A stretch of 59,162 nucleotides of DNA from BMS3ABIN04 sp965554225 (GTDB lineage Bacteria > Bacteroidota > Ignavibacteria > Ignavibacteriales > Melioribacteraceae), in the NCBI GenBank assembly GCA_965554225.1, contig CBEVZC010000003.1, positions 1-59,162 on the forward strand, in the 5' to 3' direction. Numbering within the stretch: position 1 is the stretch's first letter; every line of letters starts with the position of its first letter. Below are positions 17,741-26,018 of the stretch, piece after piece. The notes below the pieces were generated by a model. The model saw only the letters and a program-made list of their open reading frames with translations, did not search any database and was not told where the DNA came from. Both the position numbers and the translations under genes were made by a program.

Positions 17741-18727
17741 TTAATATTGATTAGTTTTCAAGGCATTTATCAGATTCTTGAAATCCTCCGGCAAACCGGA
17801 ATCAAAAAGCAATTCTTCATGTGTCTTAGGATGTTTAAAGCCCAATGTTTTTGCATGCAGAGCTTGGCGAGGCATTATTTTCAAAAGTTTATTTACCCTG
17901 TCTCTCATTTTCGGCAAGCTCATTCCGGTATGAATTCTTCTTCCGCCGTAAGCTTCATCGCCGAATATCGGATGATTGATATTTGATAAATGAACTCTTA
18001 TTTGATGCGTTCTTCCCGTTTTCAATTTCAATTTTACTAACGATGCAAACTCAAATTCTTCAATCACTTCGTAAAAAGTGTGCGCGTGTTTTCCTTCCGT
18101 CTCGCTAACCGTAAATTTTTTTCTATCGGATTTGCTGCGAGCAATATTGCTTATAATTTCACCTTTTCTCTTTTTAAATCTTCCCCAGCACACAGCCCAA
18201 TATTCCCTTTGAATATTATGCTTGGCAAAATCAGCGGCAAGCTTTGCATGAACCCATTCATCTTTTGCAACAACAAGCAAACCCGAAGTATCTTTATCGA
18301 TTCTATGAACAAGCCCGGCTCTGCTTTCTTCATTTAACAAACTTAAGTTTTGTGTATAATAAAGCAGAGCATGAACCAGTGTACCCGTATAATTTCCAAC
18401 AGCCGGATGCACAACCAGTCCTGCCGGTTTGTTAACAATTATCAAGTATTCATCTTCAAAAACTATATCAAGAGGAATATTTTCAGGTTCAATATTATCC
18501 GGACGAGGCGAGACCGGTATAACTACTTCAATATCATCATCCGGTAAAACTTTATAATTAGCTTTAACCGGAATACCATTAACTTTAACTAAATTTTCTT
18601 TGATGATCTTTTGGATTCTGGAGCGAGTTACGTTTTCTATGGAATTTGCCAGGAAGGTATCTATTCTTTCTTTCTTTTTTCCATCAGGTATTTTAAACTT
18701 TAATTTCTTCTGTGTTATTATTGCCAT
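17741..18727 (-). CDS. rluD: Large-subunit rRNA pseudouridine synthase, RluD type
   Basis: A 328-residue RluA/RluD-family enzyme that isomerises uridines in RNA; RluD modifies helix 69 of 23S rRNA. The N-terminal S4 RNA-binding domain spans about residues 17-75 (ERIDTFL...VNG). The catalytic motif is HRIDKDTSGLLVVAKD, with the aspartate in HRID as nucleophile, followed by GRTHQIRVHL. The RluD assignment rests on the S4 domain and on the context with lspA; RluC-like specificity is not excluded. It is the last gene of the long reverse operon that begins with yggS; its first 35 bp overlap the end of lspA. Confidence 0.9.
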   Translation of the reverse strand: MAIITQKKLKFKIPDGKKKERIDTFLANSIENVTRSRIQKIIKENLVKVNGIPVKANYKVLPDDDIEVVIPVSPRPDNIEPENIPLDIVFEDEYLIIVNKPAGLVVHPAVGNYTGTLVHALLYYTQNLSLLNEESRAGLVHRIDKDTSGLLVVAKDEWVHAKLAADFAKHNIQREYWAVCWGRFKKRKGEIISNIARSKSDRKKFTVSETEGKHAHTFYEVIEEFEFASLVKLKLKTGRTHQIRVHLSNINHPIFGDEAYGGRRIHTGMSLPKMRDRVNKLLKIMPRQALHAKTLGFKHPKTHEELLFDSGLPEDFKNLINALKTNQY

Positions 18728-19337
18728 TTTCCAAATCGTTTGTTACTTTAATTGTTTTACCATTAGTATCACTTGCCAACTTTTCCACATTTTCAATTTC
18801 ATCAGATTGTTTTTTAACGAACAAAAGAATAATCACACCAACTGTAACGGCAGAATCAGCAATGTTAAAGATAGGCCACCTTTCATAAGTATGACCAAAA
18901 ATACTGAAGTCGAAAAAATCTACACTAAAGAAATCTACAACTTTTCCATAAAAAATTGGTGCGTAGCCATAGATAATGCCGTAAAAAGTTCTGTCAATTA
19001 AGTTACCAATCGCTCCACCTAATATGAAAGCTAAAGCAACTCGCAGCCAAATATTTTGGTTACGAACTTTAAATAAATAAACAATTATTAGAATGCTTGC
19101 GAGTAATGAAAACAAAGAAAGGAATAATTTAGATCCGTTTCCTACATCAATTCCAAAAGCCATACCCGGATTTTCCACAAACCAGATTTTAAAGAATGAT
19201 CCAATAACATCAAAACTGCTGCCATAGCTCATCCCGTGTAAATTAATATTTAGGAACGGAATAGATATTCCTTTCACTGCAAGTTTTGAAATCTGATCCG
19301 AAATAACTACAAGAAGAGATAAATATAATACTTTCAA
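18693..19337 (-). CDS. lspA: Lipoprotein signal peptidase (signal peptidase II)
   Basis: LspA is an inner-membrane aspartyl protease that removes signal peptides from prolipoproteins after the diacylglyceryl cysteine is made. Four hydrophobic segments are visible. The catalytic aspartates lie in GGAIGNLIDR and FNIADSAV, and the N-terminal SDQISK and VENPGMAFGI motifs fit. At 214 residues it is longer than the usual ~165, owing to a central insertion and a hydrophilic tail of about 40 residues (from KKQSDEIENV) overlapping the rluD start. The start is TTG at 19337, 12 bp after the dksA-like stop. Lipoprotein clients in this window include genes at 35756 and 45745. Confidence 0.93.
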   Translation of the reverse strand: MKVLYLSLLVVISDQISKLAVKGISIPFLNINLHGMSYGSSFDVIGSFFKIWFVENPGMAFGIDVGNGSKLFLSLFSLLASILIIVYLFKVRNQNIWLRVALAFILGGAIGNLIDRTFYGIIYGYAPIFYGKVVDFFSVDFFDFSIFGHTYERWPIFNIADSAVTVGVIILLFVKKQSDEIENVEKLASDTNGKTIKVTNDLENGNNNTEEIKV

Positions 19338-19349
19338 TAGATTTTCCGG

Positions 19350-20012
19350 TTATCTCTTTTTCATTCTTTGTTTAACCAGTACACAGTGTTGTGTATGAGG
19401 TACGGCTAACAATCTTTCTTTAGGGACCAAAGGACAAGTAGGACAGAGATGTTGAGGCTCGTCAATACAATCAATGCAAATACCATAAGTACCTTTTTCA
19501 ATTCTTTGTAACGCATCTTCCAGATATCCGAGAAATTTAGTTTCCCTTTGTGCCCATAAATATAATTTTTCGCGCTCTTGTGCATCTGTACCCTGCTCTG
19601 CCATATGAAGAGAATAAGGAGAATTTTCATTAACATACTGACCGGTCGTAGGATCCATCATCTGGTCGCGTAAATTCTGCAGTTGATCTAATATTTCGGT
19701 ACGCTTTTCAAGAATCACTTTTTTGAACATTTTCAGATCGGCTTTTCCATAGCCCTTAATTCTTTTAATTTTTTTCGTTGGAGAAATTACTTCAACTTCT
19801 CTTACGTTCCTTCGTCTGCGTGGAACTTTGACAGCCGTTGTCTTTTTAACAGTTTTAGATTTCGAAGCTGCATTCTTTGCAGTCGTTTTCTTTTTAACAG
19901 AAGCACTTTTTTTAGCAGCTGCTTTTTTATCTTTTGTTGTCTTTTTAACCGCAGCCTTCGTAGTTTTTTTTATTTTAGCTTCTGTTTTCTTTTTTTCTAT
20001 TTTCTTTGCCAT
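19350..20012 (-). CDS. TraR/DksA-family protein with lysine/alanine-rich tail and rearranged zinc site
   Basis: A 220-residue regulator of the DksA/TraR family; such proteins enter the RNA polymerase secondary channel and tune transcription, often with ppGpp. ATG at 20012 follows GGGAGGAAATA and is preferred over an ATG six codons upstream. Residues 1-70 are an extremely basic K/A/T-rich tail like histone H1. A coiled-coil region follows (about 90-165, ending YLEDALQRIEKGTYG). The zinc region is unusual: C179xxC182, then an inserted C190xxC193, and only one cysteine (C210) at the canonical distal CxxC position. It lies between ileS and lspA, a common neighbourhood in this lineage. Confidence 0.87.
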   Translation of the reverse strand: MAKKIEKKKTEAKIKKTTKAAVKKTTKDKKAAAKKSASVKKKTTAKNAASKSKTVKKTTAVKVPRRRRNVREVEVISPTKKIKRIKGYGKADLKMFKKVILEKRTEILDQLQNLRDQMMDPTTGQYVNENSPYSLHMAEQGTDAQEREKLYLWAQRETKFLGYLEDALQRIEKGTYGICIDCIDEPQHLCPTCPLVPKERLLAVPHTQHCVLVKQRMKKR

Positions 20013-20037
20013 TATTTCCTCCCGAAACAATAAATTA

Positions 20038-23000
20038 CTATTCTACTTTATCAATTGCAATAGCACATTCAAATTGTCCGATTTTTAAATTCAGGAGATT
20101 ACCGGATGTATCTCCGTCAAAAATTATACTATCAGCCAAAATTTCATTTTTGATATATTTTTCGAATTCCTTAATATATTTAGTAAATAATTCGTCCGAC
20201 CTAACTTTCACATTTATTCTATCCATAACATCAAGTCCCGAATCCTTTCTAAAGTTCTGTACCCTATTCACAAATTCTCTTGCATAACCTTCTGCTATCA
20301 ATGGTTCATCCAGTTCCGTATCAATGGCAACTGTTATTCCATCGTTCGATTCAACTAGCCAGCCTTCAATTTGAGTACTGATTATTTCAACATCTTCAGG
20401 AGCTAAAGTTATTTTTTGATTATCTATTTCAATTTCCAATCTGCCTTCATTTTCAAATTTCTTTATTTCATCGGCTGAAAACGCTTTAATTCTTTCTGCA
20501 AGCAATTTCATTATTTTGCCATATTTAGGTCCCAAAGTTTTAAAATTCGGCTTTGCAGATTTGCTCACTATACTGGAATCATCCTCTAATATAATCAATT
20601 CTTTAATATTTACTTCCTCCAAAATCACATCTTTCATTTTCTCAACAGCTGCTTTTCGCAAAGGATCAATAGCAACCATTATTTTCTTCAAGGGTTGCCT
20701 AACTTTTAAATTGGACTTAGCTCTCATGGAACGGGCAAGATAAACAACTTTTTGTGCTACATCCATGTTAAGATCCAAATCCTTATCTATGTATGTTGGT
20801 TCCGGGAATTTAACAAGATGGACAGATTCTTCGCTTTCTATGCCAGTTACTGAGTTTAGATTCTGAAATAATTCTTCCGCAAGAAACGGTGCAAACGGAG
20901 ATGTCAGTTTAGCAATTGTAATTAAACACTCATATAAAGTTTGGTAGGCTGATATTTTGGACTCACTAATTTCCGATTTCCAAAATCTTCTTCTGTTTCT
21001 TCTAACGTACCAATTTGATAGCTGATCAATCGTAAAACTACTAACCGCTCTGGCTGCTTTAGTTACATCATAGTTTTCCATATAATTTTGAAATTCTTCT
21101 ATCAATGCATTAAGCCGGGAGATAATCCATCGGTCAATCTCAGGACGTTTTTCATAAGGAACTAATTTATCATTTAAGTCAAAATTATCAATATTTGCAT
21201 AAAGTGCAAAAAATGAATATGTGTTTACTAATGTTCCAAAGAATTTCCTCTGGACTTCACCAATTCCGGTTTCATCAAACAATGTTGTACGCCACGGCGG
21301 ACTTCCGGTAACAAGATACCAACGGGTTGCATCTGCACCATACTTATCGAATAAATAAAACGGATCAACTGAATTACCTTTCGACTTGGACATTTTCATT
21401 CCGTTTTTATCGAGGATTAGCTCGTTTACAATAAGGTTTTTATATGCTATACTATCAAAAAGCATAGTAGCAATTGCATGCATAGTGTAAAACCAACCTC
21501 TTGTTTGGTCAATACCTTCGCATATATAATCAGCGGGAAAACTCTTTTTAAAAAGTTCTTTATTCTCGAAAGGATAATGCAACTGGGCAAACGGCATAGA
21601 ACCCGAATCAAACCAAACATCAATTAATTCCGGCGTACGTTTATATACTTTACCATTCCGTTCAAACATTACTTCATCAACAAAAGGTTTGTGTAGATCA
21701 ATTTCCTCATCGCTCAACTCACTAACCGGGATCCTTTTACCATCTCTTTCAATATATCCTTCTTTTAATTCTTCTATACTTCCAACTGCAAACATATCAT
21801 TATCGCTGCTTAACCAAATAGGCAAAGGAGTTGCCCAAAATCTATCACGTGAGAGCGCCCAATCCTTGTTATCTTCCAGCCAATTTCCAAATCTGCCGCT
21901 TCCGACTTCAGGCGGATACCAATTGATTGTTTTATTTAATTCAATCATCCTATCCGCAACGGAAGTGGTTTTGATAAACCAAGATTCACGAGCATAATAA
22001 ATAACCGGCACATCGTCGAAACGCCAGCTAAACGGATATGAATGCACAATAGTTTCTTTTTTATATAAATGTCCGGATTCACGGAGTTTTTGAATTATTA
22101 ACGGATCGGCATCTTTAACAAACATTCCTTTAAAGTCCGTGACTTCGTCCGTAAATCTCCCTCCTCTTGTAACAGGCTGAAGAAACGGTAAATTATACAT
22201 TTTTGAAATTTCATAATCGTCTGCTCCAAATGCCGGAGCCATGTGAACAATTCCGGAACCGTCATCTACACTAACGAAATCCGCTTGTACAACAAAGTAC
22301 CCTTCTCTGTCTACTTCACAATAGTCAAATAATCTTTTGTAATGCTGCCCAACTAAATCTATACCTTTATATTTGTCAACTATTTCATAATCTTGCGTGA
22401 TGACGGATAATCTTTCTTTAGCTAAAATTAAATATTCATCACCTATTTTAATTTTAACATAGTCAATATCAGCTCCAACCGCTAAGGCAACATTTGAAAT
22501 TAGAGTCCAAGGTGTTGTAGTCCAAACCAGGAAATATGTCTTACCTTCTTTAGTAAGCTCGGATTCTTCTAACTCCATAACCACATAAACCGAAGGATCT
22601 TTTGTTTCTTTATAACCGAGAGCAAGTTCATGGGAAGAAAGGACAGTTTCCGAACGTGGACATTGCGGAACAATTTTATAATCCTTATAAATCAGACCTT
22701 TATCAAATAAAGTTTTTAATGCCCACCAAACCGATTCAATGTACGAATTATCACAGGTAATATAAGCATCATCCAAGTTAAGCCAGTAACCCATACGATT
22801 GGTCATTTTTTCCCAGAGGTCTTTATAAGTAAAAACAGAATTTTTACATGCGGCATTATATTTCGCCACACCAAATTCAGGAATTTCACTTTTACTTTTT
22901 ATTCCTAAAGCTTTCTCAACTTCAATTTCTACAGGTAAACCATGCGTATCCCACCCTGCTTTACGCTGAACTCTATAGCCTTTAAGAGTTTTGTAACGAC

Positions 23001-23208
23001 ACACCAGGTCTTTTAATGTTCTTGCCATTACATGATGCAAACCGGGTTTACCGTTTGCGGTCGGCGGTCCTTCGTAAAAGGTGAATTGTTTGTCCTCCGG
23101 TCTGGAAGAAATACTTTTTGAAAATATTTCATTTTCTTTCCAGAATTTTAATATACCTTCTTCAATCTTCGGATAGTTTATTTTCGATTCGTACTGTTTG
23201 AATTTCAT
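20038..23208 (-). CDS. ileS: Isoleucyl-tRNA synthetase, IleRS2 type with GLHH signature
   Basis: IleRS charges tRNA-Ile and edits misactivated valine. The 1056-residue length and GWDTHGLPVE motif fit the eukaryote-like IleRS2 class. The KMSKS loop is intact at residue 605 onward (KMSKSKGNS). The class I HIGH signature, however, reads GLHH at residues 56-59 (in NGKPGLHHVMART), so the first histidine and the glycine are exchanged. Editing-domain (CP1) and anticodon-domain segments are present and the reading frame is unbroken. IleRS2 enzymes are typically mupirocin-tolerant. The gene lies 29 bp after the membrane-protein gene and 25 bp before the dksA-like gene in the reverse operon. No second IleRS is visible here. 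Confidence 0.97.
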   Translation of the reverse strand: MKFKQYESKINYPKIEEGILKFWKENEIFSKSISSRPEDKQFTFYEGPPTANGKPGLHHVMARTLKDLVCRYKTLKGYRVQRKAGWDTHGLPVEIEVEKALGIKSKSEIPEFGVAKYNAACKNSVFTYKDLWEKMTNRMGYWLNLDDAYITCDNSYIESVWWALKTLFDKGLIYKDYKIVPQCPRSETVLSSHELALGYKETKDPSVYVVMELEESELTKEGKTYFLVWTTTPWTLISNVALAVGADIDYVKIKIGDEYLILAKERLSVITQDYEIVDKYKGIDLVGQHYKRLFDYCEVDREGYFVVQADFVSVDDGSGIVHMAPAFGADDYEISKMYNLPFLQPVTRGGRFTDEVTDFKGMFVKDADPLIIQKLRESGHLYKKETIVHSYPFSWRFDDVPVIYYARESWFIKTTSVADRMIELNKTINWYPPEVGSGRFGNWLEDNKDWALSRDRFWATPLPIWLSSDNDMFAVGSIEELKEGYIERDGKRIPVSELSDEEIDLHKPFVDEVMFERNGKVYKRTPELIDVWFDSGSMPFAQLHYPFENKELFKKSFPADYICEGIDQTRGWFYTMHAIATMLFDSIAYKNLIVNELILDKNGMKMSKSKGNSVDPFYLFDKYGADATRWYLVTGSPPWRTTLFDETGIGEVQRKFFGTLVNTYSFFALYANIDNFDLNDKLVPYEKRPEIDRWIISRLNALIEEFQNYMENYDVTKAARAVSSFTIDQLSNWYVRRNRRRFWKSEISESKISAYQTLYECLITIAKLTSPFAPFLAEELFQNLNSVTGIESEESVHLVKFPEPTYIDKDLDLNMDVAQKVVYLARSMRAKSNLKVRQPLKKIMVAIDPLRKAAVEKMKDVILEEVNIKELIILEDDSSIVSKSAKPNFKTLGPKYGKIMKLLAERIKAFSADEIKKFENEGRLEIEIDNQKITLAPEDVEIISTQIEGWLVESNDGITVAIDTELDEPLIAEGYAREFVNRVQNFRKDSGLDVMDRINVKVRSDELFTKYIKEFEKYIKNEILADSIIFDGDTSGNLLNLKIGQFECAIAIDKVE

Positions 23209-23237
23209 TTTATATCTTTTTCAACCTTAATTTTTTA

Positions 23238-23852
23238 TTATTCTCTATCTTCATATTTTTTAATTAAATCTTTTTCTATTTGAATAAGTTCTTTTAATTC
23301 TTTTTCAATATTATTTTTTGTATCAATAATTTTTGATGCTTCTTTTTTAGCATCTAATATTATTCCTTCCGCTTTAATTTTAGCTTCCTTTAAAATAAGT
23401 TCAGTTTCTTTATCTAAATTTTCTTCAGATTTGGCATTATTAGAATCTTTAATTTTCAATGAATCGTTTTCCCTTTCAAGGAGAATGGTATTTGAGACCG
23501 CCATACCAAAGACACCCATCAAACCAAGAGTTATATTTCTTAAGCTATAAAGGATTAACGATTCACTTAGTAATTCATTCGGACCAAAATAATCGCTAAA
23601 AAAAGAAATCATTCCAATACTAACAATTGTTGTAGCAATAATAACTGCAAAAACAATTTTTCCGCCGTGTTCCCAGTTTAGAGTAAGATTAATAATCCAT
23701 CCGCACGCAAAGGCAAAAAGTGAAAGTACGAACCAAACCGAGAAATTTGTAGCTTCGCCTGAGAATAAATTAGTTCCCACAAAATCCGAAGCAAAGATAA
23801 ATACTCCTAAAAGTATCGGCGCAAGATAGTATATTTTTCTCTTTGTAATCAT
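23238..23852 (-). CDS. Four-helix membrane protein with C-terminal coiled coil, unknown function
   Basis: A 204-residue protein I do not recognise. About four hydrophobic segments lie at residues 7-27, 36-56, 64-86 and 100-122. A charged region follows, and then a coiled coil from about 145 to the end, with an AxIKAEGIILDAKKEAxKI pattern like the stalk of ATP-synthase b subunits or DivIVA-type helices. The C-terminal helix resembles the second half of the DivIVA protein encoded two genes upstream. Its ATG overlaps the punA stop (ATGA, 4 bp), so translation is coupled; ileS begins 29 bp later. A membrane partner for the polar or division machinery is a guess from context only. Confidence 0.75.
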   Translation of the reverse strand: MITKRKIYYLAPILLGVFIFASDFVGTNLFSGEATNFSVWFVLSLFAFACGWIINLTLNWEHGGKIVFAVIIATTIVSIGMISFFSDYFGPNELLSESLILYSLRNITLGLMGVFGMAVSNTILLERENDSLKIKDSNNAKSEENLDKETELILKEAKIKAEGIILDAKKEASKIIDTKNNIEKELKELIQIEKDLIKKYEDRE

Positions 23853-24670
23853 AAAGCTTTAATCACTTCTTTCATAATAAAGGTCATTTTCGGTTCTGCT
23901 TCCATTGCTGTTGCAATAATTTCTTTTACATCAACGGGTTTCAATGTTTCAGGGAAACATTCATCTGTTATAATGCTAAACCCAAGCACTTTCATTCCCA
24001 TATGATTTGCAATTATATTTTCAGGAATAGTTGACATTCCCACAACATCGGCGCCAATTAATCGCAAAAATCTATATTCTGCTTTTGTTTCCAAATTGGG
24101 TCCAGGTACAGCAACGTAAACTCCCTTCTGTATTTTAATTTGATTTTTCAATGCAACTTTTTCTGCCAATTCAATTAACTCTAAATTATAAGGTTCACTC
24201 ATATCCGGGAATCTTGGTCCCAGCTCGTCTTCATTTTTCCCAATTAGTGGATTATCGCCGAGCAGGTTTATATGATCTACCATAACCATTACATCACCCT
24301 TTCTAAACAGGGGATTCATTCCGCCGCAAGCATTAGACACTAACAAAGTTGTTACACCTAAAAACTTCATCACGCGCACAGGGTATGTAATTTGCTGCAT
24401 CGAGTATCCTTCATAATAATGGAAACGACCTTGCATTGCAACAACTTTTTTACCGTTAATACTGCCAAAAATAAGTTTGCCGCTGTGCGATTCAACTGTT
24501 GATAATGGGAAATGTGGTAAATTTGCATAGTCAATTTCATGCTCAATATTTATTTCATTTACCAATCCTCCCAGGCCAGTGCCTAAGATTATTCCAATTC
24601 TATATTTATCAGTAGTGATACTTTTAATGGTTTGCATTGTTTCATTAATTTTTTCCATTAAACTACTCAT
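23849..24670 (-). CDS. punA: Purine nucleoside phosphorylase
   Basis: A 273-residue trimeric-type PNP that splits (deoxy)guanosine and inosine with phosphate into base and (deoxy)ribose-1-phosphate for salvage. Motifs: GIILGTGLGGL with the phosphate-binding region at the N terminus, GRFHYYEGY, the VSNACGGMNP stretch, PGPNLETKAEYR with the purine-binding glutamate, GADVVGMSTIPE, and the terminal ITDECFP. Length and motifs match the PunA/XapA class rather than the hexameric DeoD. Its ATG overlaps the divIVA stop by 4 bp, and its own stop overlaps the next gene by 4 bp. Confidence 0.94.
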   Translation of the reverse strand: MSSLMEKINETMQTIKSITTDKYRIGIILGTGLGGLVNEINIEHEIDYANLPHFPLSTVESHSGKLIFGSINGKKVVAMQGRFHYYEGYSMQQITYPVRVMKFLGVTTLLVSNACGGMNPLFRKGDVMVMVDHINLLGDNPLIGKNEDELGPRFPDMSEPYNLELIELAEKVALKNQIKIQKGVYVAVPGPNLETKAEYRFLRLIGADVVGMSTIPENIIANHMGMKVLGFSIITDECFPETLKPVDVKEIIATAMEAEPKMTFIMKEVIKAL

Positions 24671-25197
24671 ATTAATTTCTCCACAATATCATCAATATTT
24701 ATTTCGGTATTTTGCTTACTTACATTTTCTTCCACAGGCTTTATTTCATTGCGGGATATTTTCATTTCCAGTAATTCTATTTGTGTTGTTACCATTGCTT
24801 TCAGGCGAGATAACAACAATTCTTTTTCTTCACTAAGCTCCGCTACCGATTCTCTAATAAATTTTGCATGCTCTTCAGCTTTCTTTATAATCATATCCCG
24901 TTTAAGTCCCGCTTCTTTAATAATTACCGCCTTTTGTTTTTTTGCATCTTCAATTGCTTTGCCGGAAGCTTCCTGAGCTGAAATTAAAGAACGTTGTAAT
25001 TTTTTTTCTATTTTCTTGTACTCATAAAGTCTGTCTTTAAGTTCCTTCTCCCCTTTTTTAATTCTTTCATTCTCTTGAATTAACTTCTCAATTTCATTAG
25101 AAAGTTTCTCTAAATAAGCACGTACTTCTTCTTTATCGTATCCTCTTAATGATTGACTAAATTCCTGGTTTTTTATTCCAAAAGGAGTAAACTTCAT
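24667..25197 (-). CDS. divIVA: DivIVA-domain cell-pole/division protein
   Basis: A 176-residue protein with the DivIVA N-terminal lipid-binding domain: MKFTPFGIKNQEFSQSLRGYDKEEVRAYL contains the family F-x3-LRGYDxxEVxxFL pattern. Long coiled coils follow (about residues 30-145), with a short acidic tail. In Gram-positive bacteria DivIVA senses negative membrane curvature and recruits division or growth proteins; in Bacteroidota-related lineages the role is less defined. It lies 9 bp after yggS and overlaps punA by 4 bp. The yggS-divIVA-ileS-lspA-rluD grouping mirrors the arrangement next to the division cluster of many bacteria. Confidence 0.92.
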   Translation of the reverse strand: MKFTPFGIKNQEFSQSLRGYDKEEVRAYLEKLSNEIEKLIQENERIKKGEKELKDRLYEYKKIEKKLQRSLISAQEASGKAIEDAKKQKAVIIKEAGLKRDMIIKKAEEHAKFIRESVAELSEEKELLLSRLKAMVTTQIELLEMKISRNEIKPVEENVSKQNTEINIDDIVEKLI

Positions 25198-25206
25198 TTC
25201 TTTTTC

Positions 25207-25887
25207 CTAATAATTTCTTTTCCCGAATAACGCTGTTCCAATTCTTACAATTGTAGCGCCTTCTTCAATGGCTATTTCATAATCATTAGTCATACCCATC
25301 GACAATTCTTTTAGATTAAAGCCATTATAGTTTAGTTTCTCTTTCATTTCTCTTAATTTAATAAAACAATTTCTTAAAATCTTCTTATTCTCCGTAAAAG
25401 GAGCCATCGTCATTAACCCACAAAGATTAAGATTAGAAGCTTCAGTGCAAAACAGAGCTATTTCTTTTACTTGCTCAATAGATGACAATCCAAACTTAGT
25501 ATCTTCATCAGAAGTATTAACTTCAATTAAAATATTTTGGACTTTTTCAATTGCGCTTGCTCTTTTATTTATTTCACCGGCAATTTTAATAGAATCAACA
25601 GAATGTATGAGTTCGGCTACTTGAACAACTTCCTTTACCTTATTAGTTTGAAGATGCCCAATAAAATGCCAATTAATATCTTTTGGTAATTCTGCTACTT
25701 TCGTTTTCAATTCTTGTGCTTTGTTCTCACCAAAATCTCGCAAGCCTAAATTATAAGCTTCCAAAATCATTTCCACAGGTTTGGTTTTTGAAACCGCTAC
25801 GAGTTTAATTTCCTCTAAACTTCTACCCGTTTTATTTAAAGCATTAGAAATATTCTTCTTAACAATATTTAAATTTTCGTCAAACAT
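25207..25887 (-). CDS. yggS: YggS-family pyridoxal-phosphate homeostasis protein
   Basis: A 226-residue member of the YggS/PLPBP family, a PLP-binding TIM-barrel protein without known enzymatic activity that buffers vitamin B6 and affects amino-acid pools. The PLP lysine lies in VAVSKTKP near residue 32. Family motifs GENKAQEL, WHFIGHLQTNK, SVDS, VNTSDEDTKFGL and the C-terminal LSMGMTNDYEIAIEEGATIVRIG are present. ATG at 25887 is preferred to the TTG one codon upstream. It is the first gene of the eight-gene reverse operon running to rluD. Confidence 0.95.
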   Translation of the reverse strand: MFDENLNIVKKNISNALNKTGRSLEEIKLVAVSKTKPVEMILEAYNLGLRDFGENKAQELKTKVAELPKDINWHFIGHLQTNKVKEVVQVAELIHSVDSIKIAGEINKRASAIEKVQNILIEVNTSDEDTKFGLSSIEQVKEIALFCTEASNLNLCGLMTMAPFTENKKILRNCFIKLREMKEKLNYNGFNLKELSMGMTNDYEIAIEEGATIVRIGTALFGKRNY

Positions 25888-25977
25888 CAATCTAATTTAA
25901 TTAAGATTGAGAATGTATTTGTTTTATTTTCAAAAATCAACTATAAAAAACAACTTACTCTTTTTTCCAAATAAAAA

Positions 25978-25992
25978 GGGGCACAAAGCCCC
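25978..25992 (-). terminator. Intrinsic terminator of nrdJ
   Basis: On the minus strand a GGGGC / GCCCC stem with a five-base loop is followed at once by a run of five T residues (bases 25973-25977). It lies 26 bp after the nrdJ stop, so it ends the nrdJ transcript. Confidence 0.8.
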
Positions 25993-26018
25993 CGTTTAAA
26001 CTAAAGAATTATTCACAA

